64,000 nucleotides of DNA from Gallionella sp. (GTDB taxonomy: Bacteria > Pseudomonadota > Gammaproteobacteria > Burkholderiales > Gallionellaceae), in NCBI GenBank assembly GCA_028714895.1, contig JAQTLM010000003.1:62001-126000 (forward strand), in the 5' to 3' direction. Made by a program: the position numbers and the translations under genes. A model generated the notes under the pieces. The model was not told the DNA's origin. It ran no database searches and worked only from the letters and a program-made list of their open reading frames with translations. Below are positions 41,269 to 51,157 of this stretch, piece after piece (within the stretch, counting starts at the first letter, position 1; the number at the start of each line of letters is the position of its first letter).

Positions 41269-42498
41269 ATGCGGTTTATCGCCAAATATTTTTTGATCTT
41301 GTTGCCGGTGCTGGCGTCAGGCTGGGCCGGAGCAACGTTCGCAGCGGCGGACTCGCAAGCATCCATCAAAAATGCATCTACTCAGTCAGCCGATATAGAG
41401 GCCTTTGTTCGCGAGGGGTGCCCGCATTGTGCCAAAGCCGAGGAGTTTCTGGCCAAGCTTCAGTATGGCCAACCGGGATTGCGCATCGTAATTCGCGATG
41501 TGGGCCGGGAATTCGCAGCCATGGAACGATTGAAACACCTTGCCGAGAGCCACGGTGCGGCTACGGTGAGAGTGCCGGCGTTTGAGGTGGGCGGACAACT
41601 GATCGTCGGCTTTTCCGATGAGGCGTCCACAGGCCGGCTCATTCGCGACAGTTTGGCACGGGCACCTCCGAAAAGTCAGACAGCAGCCGGTGTTTCAGGT
41701 GGTTGCGAGGCCGAAGACCGTCTGGCCTGCGCAGCGAACGCGCCCATTCCTGCGGCCAAACCGGAAATTTTCGCTATTGATTTCTTTGGCCGTAGTGTGT
41801 CGCTCGACCAGACCGGTCTGCCCCTGTTCACGCTGGCGATGGGTTTGCTGGATGGATTCAATCCCTGCTCCATGTGGGTATTGATCCTGATGATCTCGCT
41901 GCTGGCGCCCATGAAAAACCGGCAGCGGATGTTCACTATCGTCGGCACATTCGTCGCCGTGCAAGGCATTGCCTACTTCGTTTTCATGGCAGCCTGGCTT
42001 AATCTTTTTTTGCTGATTGGCCTCTCTCGCGTCTCGGAAATTACCATCGCCGCCCTTGCGCTGCTGGCGGGGGCGATCAACCTCAAGGACTTCTGGGCTT
42101 TTGGGTGGAGAGTTTCGCTCTCGATCCCAACCGCTGCCAAGCCCGGCATCTACGCCCGCATGCGGCGCATCTTGCAGGCCGAAAATCTTGCAGGGGCGAT
42201 ACTCGGCACAGTGGTGTTGGCTGTCCTGGTGCAGATCGTCGAATTCATGTGTACCTCGGGTTTTCCGGCCCTGTTTACGCGGATATTGACGCTGAAGCAA
42301 TTGGATAGCCTGAGCTATTACGGCTACCTTTTGCTTTATGATCTGGCCTACATGCTCGATGACGTGATCGCTCTGGCCATCGGCATCATTACGCTCAGCC
42401 AGCGCCGCCTTCAGGAAAAAGAAGGGCGCTGGCTCAAGTTGGTCAGCGGACTGGTCATGGTGGGGCTGGGCATATACTTGCTGCTGGTTCCGCATTGA
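41269..42498 (+). CDS. Periplasmic thioredoxin-like / DsbD-like membrane fusion protein
   Basis: This 409-residue protein has a signal peptide (to about residue 26), a thioredoxin-fold domain with CPHC at residues 51-54 and a cis-proline in VPAFEVGGQ, then a linker and a membrane domain of about six helices. Two cysteines in conserved DsbD/CcdA-type positions are seen: Cys200 in DGFNPCSMW and Cys328 in EFMCTSGFPALF. DsbD-type domains carry electrons from cytoplasmic thioredoxin to periplasmic acceptors, so this is probably a self-contained thiol-reducing relay. GGAGGAG precedes ATG 41269. Specific substrate unknown. Confidence 0.8.
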   Translation: MRFIAKYFLILLPVLASGWAGATFAAADSQASIKNASTQSADIEAFVREGCPHCAKAEEFLAKLQYGQPGLRIVIRDVGREFAAMERLKHLAESHGAATVRVPAFEVGGQLIVGFSDEASTGRLIRDSLARAPPKSQTAAGVSGGCEAEDRLACAANAPIPAAKPEIFAIDFFGRSVSLDQTGLPLFTLAMGLLDGFNPCSMWVLILMISLLAPMKNRQRMFTIVGTFVAVQGIAYFVFMAAWLNLFLLIGLSRVSEITIAALALLAGAINLKDFWAFGWRVSLSIPTAAKPGIYARMRRILQAENLAGAILGTVVLAVLVQIVEFMCTSGFPALFTRILTLKQLDSLSYYGYLLLYDLAYMLDDVIALAIGIITLSQRRLQEKEGRWLKLVSGLVMVGLGIYLLLVPH

Positions 42499-42621
42499 AG
42501 GTGCTGTCAGGACGTAACGGGGCGGTCGGATGATTACAAGCATGCATCCGGGTGCGACAGATTGTGCTTATATTGCAATGCGCAACGCTATTTCGCTCCA
42601 CCCATGCCATAAAGGGTTGTT

Positions 42622-43251
42622 ATGAACAACAGGATTCGCCAGATTCTCGATCAGATAAACGCTCTCGAAAATGAATTGCATACCGCCATCGAACAACAGG
42701 AAGGGCGGCTGCGTTACCAGATCGAAGGCAAGCGCGTCACCTTCGAGCGCGCCATCAACGAGGCGCACCTCAAGGTCAAGATGGGCGTGTTCCGCTGGTT
42801 CCTGACCGTCCGCCCGCAAAACTTCCTCACTGCCCCAATCATTTACGGCATGATCGTTCCGCTGGCCTTGTTCGATCTGTGCATCAGTTTTTATCAGCTG
42901 ACCTGCTTCCCCATTTACCGGATTGCCAGGGTGAGCCGCGCCAATTACATCGTGATGGATCACCAGCACCTGGCCTATCTGAACATCATAGAAAAAGTGG
43001 ATTGCATGTACTGTTCGTATGCCGTTGGGCTGCTGGGCTACGCGCAGGAAATCGCGGCACGCACCGAGCAATATTTCTGCCCGATCAAACATGCACGCAA
43101 AATGCTCGATGTGAATTCGCGCTATGAGCAGTTTCTGGACTACGGTGAGGCCGACAATCTCCATCGCAAAGTAGAGGAATTTCGTGCCTCGCTTGCCAAG
43201 GAAGCGGGTCAGGCAGGCAAGCCGCAAAATGAGAGCGGCGGAGCCAAATAG
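42622..43251 (+). CDS. Uncharacterised membrane protein with N-terminal coiled coil
   Basis: This 209-residue protein has an N-terminal coiled coil (residues 1-55), one or two hydrophobic segments near 60-105 (PIIYGMIVPLALFDLCISFYQL), and a C-terminal part with several cysteines (CMYCSYAVGLLGYAQEIAARTEQYFCPIKHA). The cysteine-rich segment looks conserved and might bind metal or cofactor. I cannot assign a family. It lies between the thiol-reducing fusion and the P-type ATPase, with about 65-120 base gaps on each side. Confidence 0.6.
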   Translation: MNNRIRQILDQINALENELHTAIEQQEGRLRYQIEGKRVTFERAINEAHLKVKMGVFRWFLTVRPQNFLTAPIIYGMIVPLALFDLCISFYQLTCFPIYRIARVSRANYIVMDHQHLAYLNIIEKVDCMYCSYAVGLLGYAQEIAARTEQYFCPIKHARKMLDVNSRYEQFLDYGEADNLHRKVEEFRASLAKEAGQAGKPQNESGGAK

Positions 43252-43316
43252 CCTTTAGCAGCGACCGCCATGACGCAGCCGAAGCATTACTTGAATATCT
43301 TTTCTGACAGAACATT

Positions 43317-45959
43317 GTGAACCCGCACCAACATGCCATTGAAAAGCTCTATGCGCATCTGCACAGCGGCGCGCATGGGCTGACACAGGCCGAGGCCGCG
43401 CAGCGGCTGGCAAGGTACGGCGCCAACCAGATTGAAAAAATCACCGGACAGTCCTTTGCCGGAAGGCTGCTCAAGGAATTCACCCACTTCTTTGCACTGA
43501 TCCTATGGCTGGCCGCAGGGCTGGCTTTCGTCGCCGAATGGAAAGACCCCGGCCAAGGCATGGCCACGCTGGGTTATGCCGTGCTCGGCGTGATCCTGAT
43601 CAACGGGCTGTTCTCGTTCTGGCAGGAGTACCGCGCGGAAAAGGCGCTGGCCGCGTTGCGCAATTTATTGCCGCGTCACACCACCGCATTGCGCGACGGC
43701 CGCGCGGTGCAGTTGCCGGTGGTGGAACTGGTGCCGGGCGATGTGGTGCTGCTCGCGGCGGGCGACGACGTGCCCGCCGATTGCCGCCTGATCGAGGCGT
43801 TCGGCGTGCGCGTCAACACCGCCAACCTCACCGGCGAATCGAAACCGATGGCACGCACCGCAACTGCGATGCAGGAAGAACAGGCCACATTGCGGCGCGA
43901 CATCCTGCATGCCGGCACCTCGCTGATCTCGGGCGAGGCGAAAGCCATGGTGTATGCCACCGGCATGCATACCGAATTCGGCAACATCGCGCGCCTGACG
44001 CAAACCGCACGCGAACCGCTGTCGCCGCTGCAAAAAGAAATCGCGCGCCTGTCACGGCTGGTTGCGCTGTTCGCCACGCTACTCGGCGTCCTGTTCTTCC
44101 TGATCGGACAGATGGTCGGCCTGTCGTTTTGGGAAAACCTGGTGTTCGCGATCGGCATTATCGTCGCCAATGTGCCGGAAGGATTGCTGCCCACCGTTAC
44201 GCTGTCGCTGGCGATGGCGACGCAGCGTATGGCAAGGAAGAATGCGCTGGTACGCCACCTGCCCGCCGTGGAAACGCTGGGCGCGGCCAGCGTGATCTGT
44301 AGTGACAAGACCGGCACGCTGACGCAGAACCGCATGAGCATCCGGCAGGTGTTTTATTCCGGCGCGCTGCTGACGCCCGGCGAGTTGGTCGCAGCCGATG
44401 CCGAGCCACTGTATGCCGTCATGCGCCATTGCCATGACCTGCGCCGCGTCGAGCAGAACGGGCATGAAGTATGGCAGGGCGATCCGATGGAAGTGGCACT
44501 GCTGCAAGGGACGCCGCCGAGCGACATGGTGTTTCCGCGCATTGATGAAATCCCGTTCGACACCGAGCGCAAGCGCATGTCGGTGATTTGCGATACCCCG
44601 CAAGGCCACATACTGTATTGCAAAGGCGCGCCGGAGAGCGTGCTGCCGCTGTGCAGCGCAATGCTGGTGCAGGGAGCACGCTTGCCGCTGGATGAAGCCA
44701 GCCGAACAAAACTGCTGAGCGCACATGAGAACATGACGGAGCGAGGACTGCGCGTGATTGCGCTCGCCTATCGCAGCTTGCCGCAGCATGCCGCACAGAG
44801 CGAGACCGAGCTGATCTTCGCCGGGTTGATCGGGCTGGTCGACCCGCCGCGACCGGGGGTGGCCGAGGCGATCGCCACCTGCCATGCCGCCGGCATCCGT
44901 GTGATCATGATCACCGGCGACCACCCGCACACCGCCAGCGCGCTGGCGCGCGAGATCGGGCTGGCGCAGAACCCCGTCGCCGTGACCGGCGACAAGCTGC
45001 GCACGATGTCGGAGACCGATCTACTGCTGTTGCTCGACGAGTCGGAAGTGCTGTTTGCTCGCACCGGTGCCGACCAGAAAATGCGCATCGTGCAGGCCTT
45101 GCAGCGCAAGGGCGAGATCGTCGCGGTGACCGGCGACGGGGTGAACGACGCGCCGGCGTTGAAGTGCGCCGACGTGGGCATCGCAATGGGCGTCTCCGGC
45201 ACCGATGTTGCGAAGGAAGCAGCCGACATCGTGCTGCTCGACGACCACTTCGCCACCATCGTCGCCGCCATCGAGGAAGGGCGCGCGGTGTTCGACAACC
45301 TGCGCAAATTCCTCACCTACATCCTCACCTCGAACGTACCGGAAATGGTGCCGTATCTGGCCTTCGTGCTGTTCAGGATTCCGCTGCCGCTGACCATCAT
45401 CCAGATCCTTGCGGTGGATCTCGGCACCGACATGCTGCCCGCGCTGGCGCTCGGCGCGGAGAAACCCGACCCGGATATCATGCGTCGCCCACCGCGACCG
45501 CGCAGTGAACGGCTGCTCGATTGGGGAACATTGCTGCGCGCTTACCTGTTTCTCGGGTCGCTGGAGGCGATTGCGGGCATGGCGGCGTTCTTCTTCGTGC
45601 TGCACGGCGGGGACTGGCAATATGGAAATGTGCTGGGCAGCCACACCAACTTGTATCTGCAGGCCACCACGGCGTGCCTGTCGGCGATCATCGCCATGCA
45701 GGTGGTCAACGTGTTCCTGTGCCGCCATCCCAGCATGTCCACGTTCGGCCGCAGCCACCGCCGCAACCGCCTGATCTGGTACGGGATAGGTTTCGAGCTG
45801 TTGCTGCTGTTGTTGATCGACTACACGCCGTGGGGCACAGCGCTATTCGGCACCGCGCCACTGGGTATCGAAGTCTGGCTGTTCATCGTCCCGTTCGGGA
45901 TCGGCATGCTATTGCTGGAGGAGTTGCGCAAGGCGGTGGTGCGCAGGCGCAGGGTGTAG
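43317..45959 (+). CDS. Cation-transporting P-type ATPase, P2 class (Na,K-ATPase-like)
   Basis: This 880-residue pump has all P-type motifs: TGES (172-175), the phosphorylated Asp340 in ICSDKTGTLTQNRM, KGAPE in the nucleotide domain, and TGDGVNDAPALK in the hinge. The helix 4 motif is PEGLL (residues 287-291) followed by RMARKNALVRHLPAVETLG. PEGL in helix 4 is the signature of Ca2+, Na+/K+ and H+/K+ class II pumps, and the flanking text is nearest the Na,K type. The translation start is a GTG. The ion is not decided by sequence alone. No beta-subunit gene accompanies it. Confidence 0.9.
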   Translation: MNPHQHAIEKLYAHLHSGAHGLTQAEAAQRLARYGANQIEKITGQSFAGRLLKEFTHFFALILWLAAGLAFVAEWKDPGQGMATLGYAVLGVILINGLFSFWQEYRAEKALAALRNLLPRHTTALRDGRAVQLPVVELVPGDVVLLAAGDDVPADCRLIEAFGVRVNTANLTGESKPMARTATAMQEEQATLRRDILHAGTSLISGEAKAMVYATGMHTEFGNIARLTQTAREPLSPLQKEIARLSRLVALFATLLGVLFFLIGQMVGLSFWENLVFAIGIIVANVPEGLLPTVTLSLAMATQRMARKNALVRHLPAVETLGAASVICSDKTGTLTQNRMSIRQVFYSGALLTPGELVAADAEPLYAVMRHCHDLRRVEQNGHEVWQGDPMEVALLQGTPPSDMVFPRIDEIPFDTERKRMSVICDTPQGHILYCKGAPESVLPLCSAMLVQGARLPLDEASRTKLLSAHENMTERGLRVIALAYRSLPQHAAQSETELIFAGLIGLVDPPRPGVAEAIATCHAAGIRVIMITGDHPHTASALAREIGLAQNPVAVTGDKLRTMSETDLLLLLDESEVLFARTGADQKMRIVQALQRKGEIVAVTGDGVNDAPALKCADVGIAMGVSGTDVAKEAADIVLLDDHFATIVAAIEEGRAVFDNLRKFLTYILTSNVPEMVPYLAFVLFRIPLPLTIIQILAVDLGTDMLPALALGAEKPDPDIMRRPPRPRSERLLDWGTLLRAYLFLGSLEAIAGMAAFFFVLHGGDWQYGNVLGSHTNLYLQATTACLSAIIAMQVVNVFLCRHPSMSTFGRSHRRNRLIWYGIGFELLLLLLIDYTPWGTALFGTAPLGIEVWLFIVPFGIGMLLLEELRKAVVRRRRV

Positions 45960-45963
45960 TCAA

Positions 45964-45990
45964 TGTAGCGTGCGCTGCGCGCACGCTACA
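45964..45990. terminator. Perfect 12-bp hairpin after the P-type ATPase
   Basis: TGTAGCGTGCGC, a TGC loop and the exact reverse complement form a hairpin four bases after the ATPase stop. It lies between two convergent genes and could end either. No T-run follows on either strand; it also has the GTAG base seen in REP-type repeats. Confidence 0.5.
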
Positions 45991-46056
45991 CTGGAGAGAG
46001 GTGTAGTGCCGTCGCGTCATGCACAGACATGGGCGGCGCTACGCCAGTGAATCCTG

Positions 46057-46479
46057 CTACTTTGAAAGCGCGTTGGCGATATCGCGCTTGTGTTCTTCTT
46101 CCTGGATCAGGATATCCTCCAGCACCCGACGCAAGCCATATTCCTTGAGCTCTTCGGCCTGGCCGATGCGCTCCTTGTAGCGCTTGATGGCGTTCTCCTC
46201 GCCCCACAGATCCTGCTTGAGCATTTCCACGCTGTTTTTCGAAATGGCGCGTTTCTCCACGTCCACCGTGGGCACGCCGCCGAGAAAGTCGATCTGCTCG
46301 GACAGCATGACGGCATGCTGCATCTCCTCTGTTGCATGGATCAGCAGTTCCTTCTGGATGGAATCGAATTCCGCACCGTTGATCGTGGAGGCGTGCTGTA
46401 CATACTGGATGGCCGCCGAGTATTCCCATTCCAAATCTTTGTTAAGTTCCGACAACAGCTTCTTCATGGTAATTTTCAT
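46057..46479 (-). CDS. Ferritin-like di-iron protein (bacterioferritin-like)
   Basis: This 140-residue four-helix protein has the paired carboxylate/histidine pattern of the ferritin superfamily: LEWEY (Glu17/19), ATEEMQHA (Glu52, His55), WGEENAI (Glu94/95) and QEEEHKRD (Glu127-129, His130). No haem-ligating Met at the usual bacterioferritin position can be claimed. It could store or oxidise iron, or scavenge oxidants. Start set at ATG 46479, seven bases after AGGAGA. It is convergent with the ATPase gene and diverges from ettA. Confidence 0.8.
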   Translation of the reverse strand: MKITMKKLLSELNKDLEWEYSAAIQYVQHASTINGAEFDSIQKELLIHATEEMQHAVMLSEQIDFLGGVPTVDVEKRAISKNSVEMLKQDLWGEENAIKRYKERIGQAEELKEYGLRRVLEDILIQEEEHKRDIANALSK

Positions 46480-46716
46480 TTGACGTCTCCTGTTGTTTAA
46501 CAAAATGGTCGTTTAACAAATAAGGCGATTCCATCTTATCACACGCCGCCCAGTGCGCTACCCGCACCCGGCGAATAACCCCTCTCCCGCAGGCGGGAGA
46601 GGGGTTGGGGTGAGTGATGTCGAGCATGAATCAATTGCTCGAAGTGTTCCAAGTATCCCAAACTCCGCCGCTATCGGTTAAGCTTGCACCCGTTTTTAAT
46701 TCATCAAGCGAACACC

Positions 46717-48381
<1,665 letters not shown>

Positions 48382-48434
48382 AACATAGCCCTCGATAATT
48401 GGTTCAACCAAGTAAATTATTCTGGAGAATGGCA

Positions 48435-48938
48435 GTGAAAGTAGGCAAGGTATCCTCTCCGATTAAGTTAACCATAGAACTGGTCCCTCGAACTGCTTGG
48501 TTTTCAAATGTTCGTAGCATGGTGTCCAGAGAGGATTGGGACGTGTTACGTAAGGAATGCTATGTACAAGCAAGTAACCGTTGCGAAATATGTGGTGGTA
48601 GTGGAGGTAAACATCCCGTAGAGGCACATGAGGTTTGGGAGTATGACGACCAGCTTCAAGTCCAAAAGCTAATACGCTTAATCGCCCTTTGCCCTTCCTG
48701 CCACGCCGTAAAACATATAGGAAATGCTTTTCTTCGCGGCGTAGCAGATGACGCTTTGGATCACTTCCAATCAGTGAATGCGCTAACTCAAAAGAAGACT
48801 CTGAAATTGTTGAAAGAGGCATTCAGCATTTGGGAGGAACGTAGCTCCCGTCAATGGATATGTGATGTTTCATGGCTAGATAATAAAGGTGTGCCTTATC
48901 AGCCAGAGAGACAAGGCACAGCAAAGGGGGCGGAATGA
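48435..48938 (+). CDS. HNH-type zinc-finger protein (putative endonuclease)
   Basis: This protein of about 167 residues contains the HNH-like pattern CEICGGSGGKHPVEAHEVWEYD followed by LIALCPSCHAVKHIGNA: two CXXC zinc-binding pairs framing the AH and H catalytic positions. GTG 48435 is chosen because GGAGA lies six or seven bases upstream; the ATG at 48429 is too close to it. The region is AT-richer than its neighbours. The stop overlaps the next start by four bases (ATGA), so the two are coupled. Function not established; a nuclease role is inferred from the motif. Confidence 0.75.
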   Translation: MKVGKVSSPIKLTIELVPRTAWFSNVRSMVSREDWDVLRKECYVQASNRCEICGGSGGKHPVEAHEVWEYDDQLQVQKLIRLIALCPSCHAVKHIGNAFLRGVADDALDHFQSVNALTQKKTLKLLKEAFSIWEERSSRQWICDVSWLDNKGVPYQPERQGTAKGAE

Positions 48939-49762
48939 TTAGAAGTTCATTTTTGCAAATACCTGGGGTGGGCAAGAAAACCGAAAGTGAACTCTGGGCC
49001 AAGGGAGTATCGGATTGGGAAAAATTTCTGCTTACTGATCAAAAAAACGCAAAATATGACAAGGTAGCTAAAGGAATTTCGGATTCGAACTTAGCCTTGA
49101 AAAATAGAGACCATCGCTATTTTTCCGATTTATTGCCAACCACCGAGCACTGGCGATTGTTTCGGGAGTTCTCAGACAATGTGGCTTATATTGATATTGA
49201 AACAACAGGGCTGTCTCCTGAGTTCAGTGAAATTACAACAATCGCTCTTTACAATGGCAAGGAGATAAAGACTTGGTCAAAAAGTATGGGTTTTTTGAGA
49301 TTCCGAAACGAAATAGCGAAATACGATTTGCTTGTAACTTTTAACGGTAAAGGATTCGACGTTCCATTCATTGAGCAATATTTTGAAATTGAGTTACGCC
49401 AAAGCCATATCGATTTGAGATATGTATTGGCAAGCTTAGGGTATTCGGGTGGATTAAAAGCTTGTGAACATGCACTGGGGTTAAGTAGAGAAGAGTTGGA
49501 AGGTGTAGATGGCTCTATAGCGGTGCATCTTTGGAACGAGCATCAAAAGGGAAAAAAATCCGCCTTGGATACCCTGTTGGCCTACAACGTAGAAGATACA
49601 GTGAATTTGGAATTCTTGATGCATTTTGCATACAACCAAAAAGTCAGCGAACTCAACTTTGAAAATCTTGTGCTACCAATTCCAACGCGGCCAGAAATTC
49701 CGTTTAAGGCCGACAGGAAATTGATAGATCAGTTAATAAAGAAGTATTTTTCTTACCAGTAA
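48935..49762 (+). CDS. YprB-like RNase H-fold 3'-5' exonuclease with N-terminal HhH
   Basis: This 275-residue protein begins with a helix-hairpin-helix (LQIPGVGKKTESELWAKG) and then a DEDD exonuclease fold: VAYIDIETTG supplies the first Asp and Glu, LVTFNGKGFDVPFIEQYF the next Asp, and LLAYNVEDTVNLEFL the last. The layout resembles the YprB/RNase H-like family. Base composition is clearly AT-rich, unlike ettA before it. Translational coupling to the HNH gene indicates a joint role in DNA or RNA processing, possibly defence. Confidence 0.75.
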   Translation: MIRSSFLQIPGVGKKTESELWAKGVSDWEKFLLTDQKNAKYDKVAKGISDSNLALKNRDHRYFSDLLPTTEHWRLFREFSDNVAYIDIETTGLSPEFSEITTIALYNGKEIKTWSKSMGFLRFRNEIAKYDLLVTFNGKGFDVPFIEQYFEIELRQSHIDLRYVLASLGYSGGLKACEHALGLSREELEGVDGSIAVHLWNEHQKGKKSALDTLLAYNVEDTVNLEFLMHFAYNQKVSELNFENLVLPIPTRPEIPFKADRKLIDQLIKKYFSYQ

Positions 49763-49804
49763 AACAAAGCTTGAGCTTCCCTCTATTTTTAAGAATTAAA
49801 GAGA

Positions 49805-49889
49805 ATTAAAGGCTAATGGGGTCAGCATCACAATAGTTTTCGAAGGGTGCCGAAGTTGGAAACAAAACAGAAGCTGACCCTTTTAATTC
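49805..49889. repeat. Inverted repeat and dispersed fragment cluster
   Basis: TGGGGTCAGC (49817-49826) and GCTGACCCTTTTAATT (49874-49889) are inverted partners, with AATTAAAGG at the left matching the right end. The motif GGGGTCAGCATC recurs at 49941 and, in changed form (GGGGCCAGGGTCGCAATAG), at 50733. Three copies therefore surround higBA. Such motifs are common debris of small mobile elements. Confidence 0.5.
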
Positions 49890-50004
49890 GCTGGTTTAAC
49901 AGCGCCATCATAAGGAAGAGGTAAGCATGAATGGGTCAAAGGGGTCAGCATCGCAATTAAATTGCCCGCACAGGCTCTCTCAACATCATCTTTCTGATAC
50001 CCCT

Positions 50005-50033
50005 TGACAATGCTATCGCGCAACGATAGCATT
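50005..50033 (+). promoter_or_regulatory. higBA promoter with operator palindrome
   Basis: TTGACA (50005-50010) and TAGCAT (50028-50033) are 17 bases apart. The spacer and -10 box form a perfect inverted repeat: ATGCTATCG, CGCAA, CGATAGCAT (50011-50033). HigA-type antitoxins repress their own promoter by binding such palindromes, so this is the likely operator. The expected transcript start falls at or next to the higB ATG. Confidence 0.75.
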
Positions 50034-50040
50034 TCTCCCC

Positions 50041-50316
50041 ATGATTACAGACTTCCACGACGAAGAAACCCTCAAGGTCTGGATGGGCGAGTTTTCACGC
50101 CGTCTGCCTAACCAGATTCAGGAAGTGGCCCGTCGCAAGTTGCGCATATTGCACAACGCGCAACGGATCGAGGATTTGCGCATCCCTCCAAACAATCGGC
50201 TGGAGACCTTGAAAGGCAACCGTGCCGGTCAATGGAGCATCCGCATTAACGACCAGTGGCGCGTGTGTTTTGAGTGGAATGATGGGCAGGCCAGTCGTGT
50301 GGAAATCTGTGACTGA
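50041..50316 (+). CDS. higB: Toxin HigB (RelE/ParE superfamily)
   Basis: This 91-residue toxin is a ribosome-dependent mRNA endonuclease by family. It has the HigB pattern LRIPPNNRLETLKGNRAGQWSIRINDQWRVCFEW near residues 46-79. No ribosome-binding site precedes the ATG and the predicted transcript starts at or within a base or two of it, so it may be leaderless. The cognate antitoxin HigA follows; toxin-first order is usual for higBA. A hairpin repeat (copy B) fills the gap between them. Confidence 0.93.
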   Translation: MITDFHDEETLKVWMGEFSRRLPNQIQEVARRKLRILHNAQRIEDLRIPPNNRLETLKGNRAGQWSIRINDQWRVCFEWNDGQASRVEICD

Positions 50317-50323
50317 TAAGACT

Positions 50324-50371
50324 ACTAGCCATCTGACTAAGCTGCAAAAGCCGCAGCAAGTCATTGGTTAT
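50324..50371 (+). repeat. Hairpin element, copy B (48 bp) between higB and higA
   Basis: Runs from ACTAGCC to GGTTAT, preceded by CTGATAAGACT in which the higB TGA stop lies. The inner stem is AAGCTGC with GCAGC, a sequence unlike copies A, D and F but still complementary; this copy is three bases shorter. It is transcribed within the higBA mRNA and could influence antitoxin translation. Confidence 0.75.
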
Positions 50372-50391
50372 ATCACTGAGGAGTAAATACG

Positions 50392-50700
50392 ATGAGCAAA
50401 ACAACCAAACTACGCAACATCCATCCCGGCGAAGTGCTGCGCGAGGAATTTCTGATTCCGCTCGGCATCTCCCAATACCGGCTGGCAAAGGAAATCGGCG
50501 TGACCGAAGCGCGCATCTCGGCGATCTGCTCCGGCAAGCGGGCGGTCACGGCGGATAGCGCATTGCGTCTGGCCGCGTTCTTCGGCACATCGAGCGGCTT
50601 CTGGCTCGGCTTGCAGGCAGACTACGATACCGAAGAGGCCGCGCAGGAATTATCCGGCGTGCTGGCGCAGATACATCGTTTTGAGCCGCTGGCAGCTTGA
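50392..50700 (+). CDS. higA: Antitoxin HigA
   Basis: This 102-residue helix-turn-helix protein (XRE type) starts LRNIHPGEVLREEFLIPLGISQYRLAKEIGVTEARISAICSGKRAVTADSALRLAAFFGTS. It neutralises HigB and represses the operon. GAGGAG lies nine bases before the ATG, giving it a much better ribosome-binding site than higB, which would favour excess antitoxin. Confidence 0.94.
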   Translation: MSKTTKLRNIHPGEVLREEFLIPLGISQYRLAKEIGVTEARISAICSGKRAVTADSALRLAAFFGTSSGFWLGLQADYDTEEAAQELSGVLAQIHRFEPLAA

Positions 50701-50815
50701 TAGATGTAGGAGATTTTGTAAGGGGAATCAAAGGGGCCAGGGTCGCAATAGTTTTTCAAACCAATGAATAGTGTCGAATCTTTTTGATCTTTCAGCCTTC
50801 GTAGTAAAGTTTCGC

Positions 50816-50843
50816 TTGCCATTATTTCCTTGCCCGCTAGAAT
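50816..50843 (+). promoter_or_regulatory. Putative promoter of the Phd/ParE module
   Basis: TTGCCA (50816-50821) and TAGAAT (50838-50843) are 16 bases apart, with an imperfect inverted repeat ACCGTAT/ATTCGGT just downstream that could be an operator. Moderate match only. Confidence 0.45.
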
Positions 50844-50875
50844 AACCGTATTCAGTCTTTATTCGGTGACCTGCC

Positions 50876-51157
50876 ATGCAAGAACAAATTATCAGCCTGA
50901 CCGATTTCAAAGCTTCCGCCAGCCGTTTGTTGCAGGAGACGCGCGGGGGAGCCAATATCATTCTGACGCAAAACGGTTCGGCGAGTGCGGTGGTGCAGGA
51001 CTATGCGACTTACCGCGCCCAGCAGGATGCCTTTTTGATGTTGAAGCTGATGGTGCAGGGCGAGGCCGATGCGCAGAAAAATCTGCTTACTCCACAAGGC
51101 AAGGTATTCGACTCCCTGCGCGCATCATTGCTGAAACAGCAAAAACAACATGGCTGA
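50876..51157 (+). CDS. Antitoxin, Phd/YefM family
   Basis: This 93-residue protein shows the Phd/YefM N-terminal DNA-binding fold (IISLTDFKASASRLLQETRGGANIILTQNGSASAVVQDYATY), followed by a helical region that would bind the toxin. It overlaps the downstream toxin gene by eight bases. Phd-type antitoxins repress their own operon. Confidence 0.88.
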   Translation: MQEQIISLTDFKASASRLLQETRGGANIILTQNGSASAVVQDYATYRAQQDAFLMLKLMVQGEADAQKNLLTPQGKVFDSLRASLLKQQKQHG

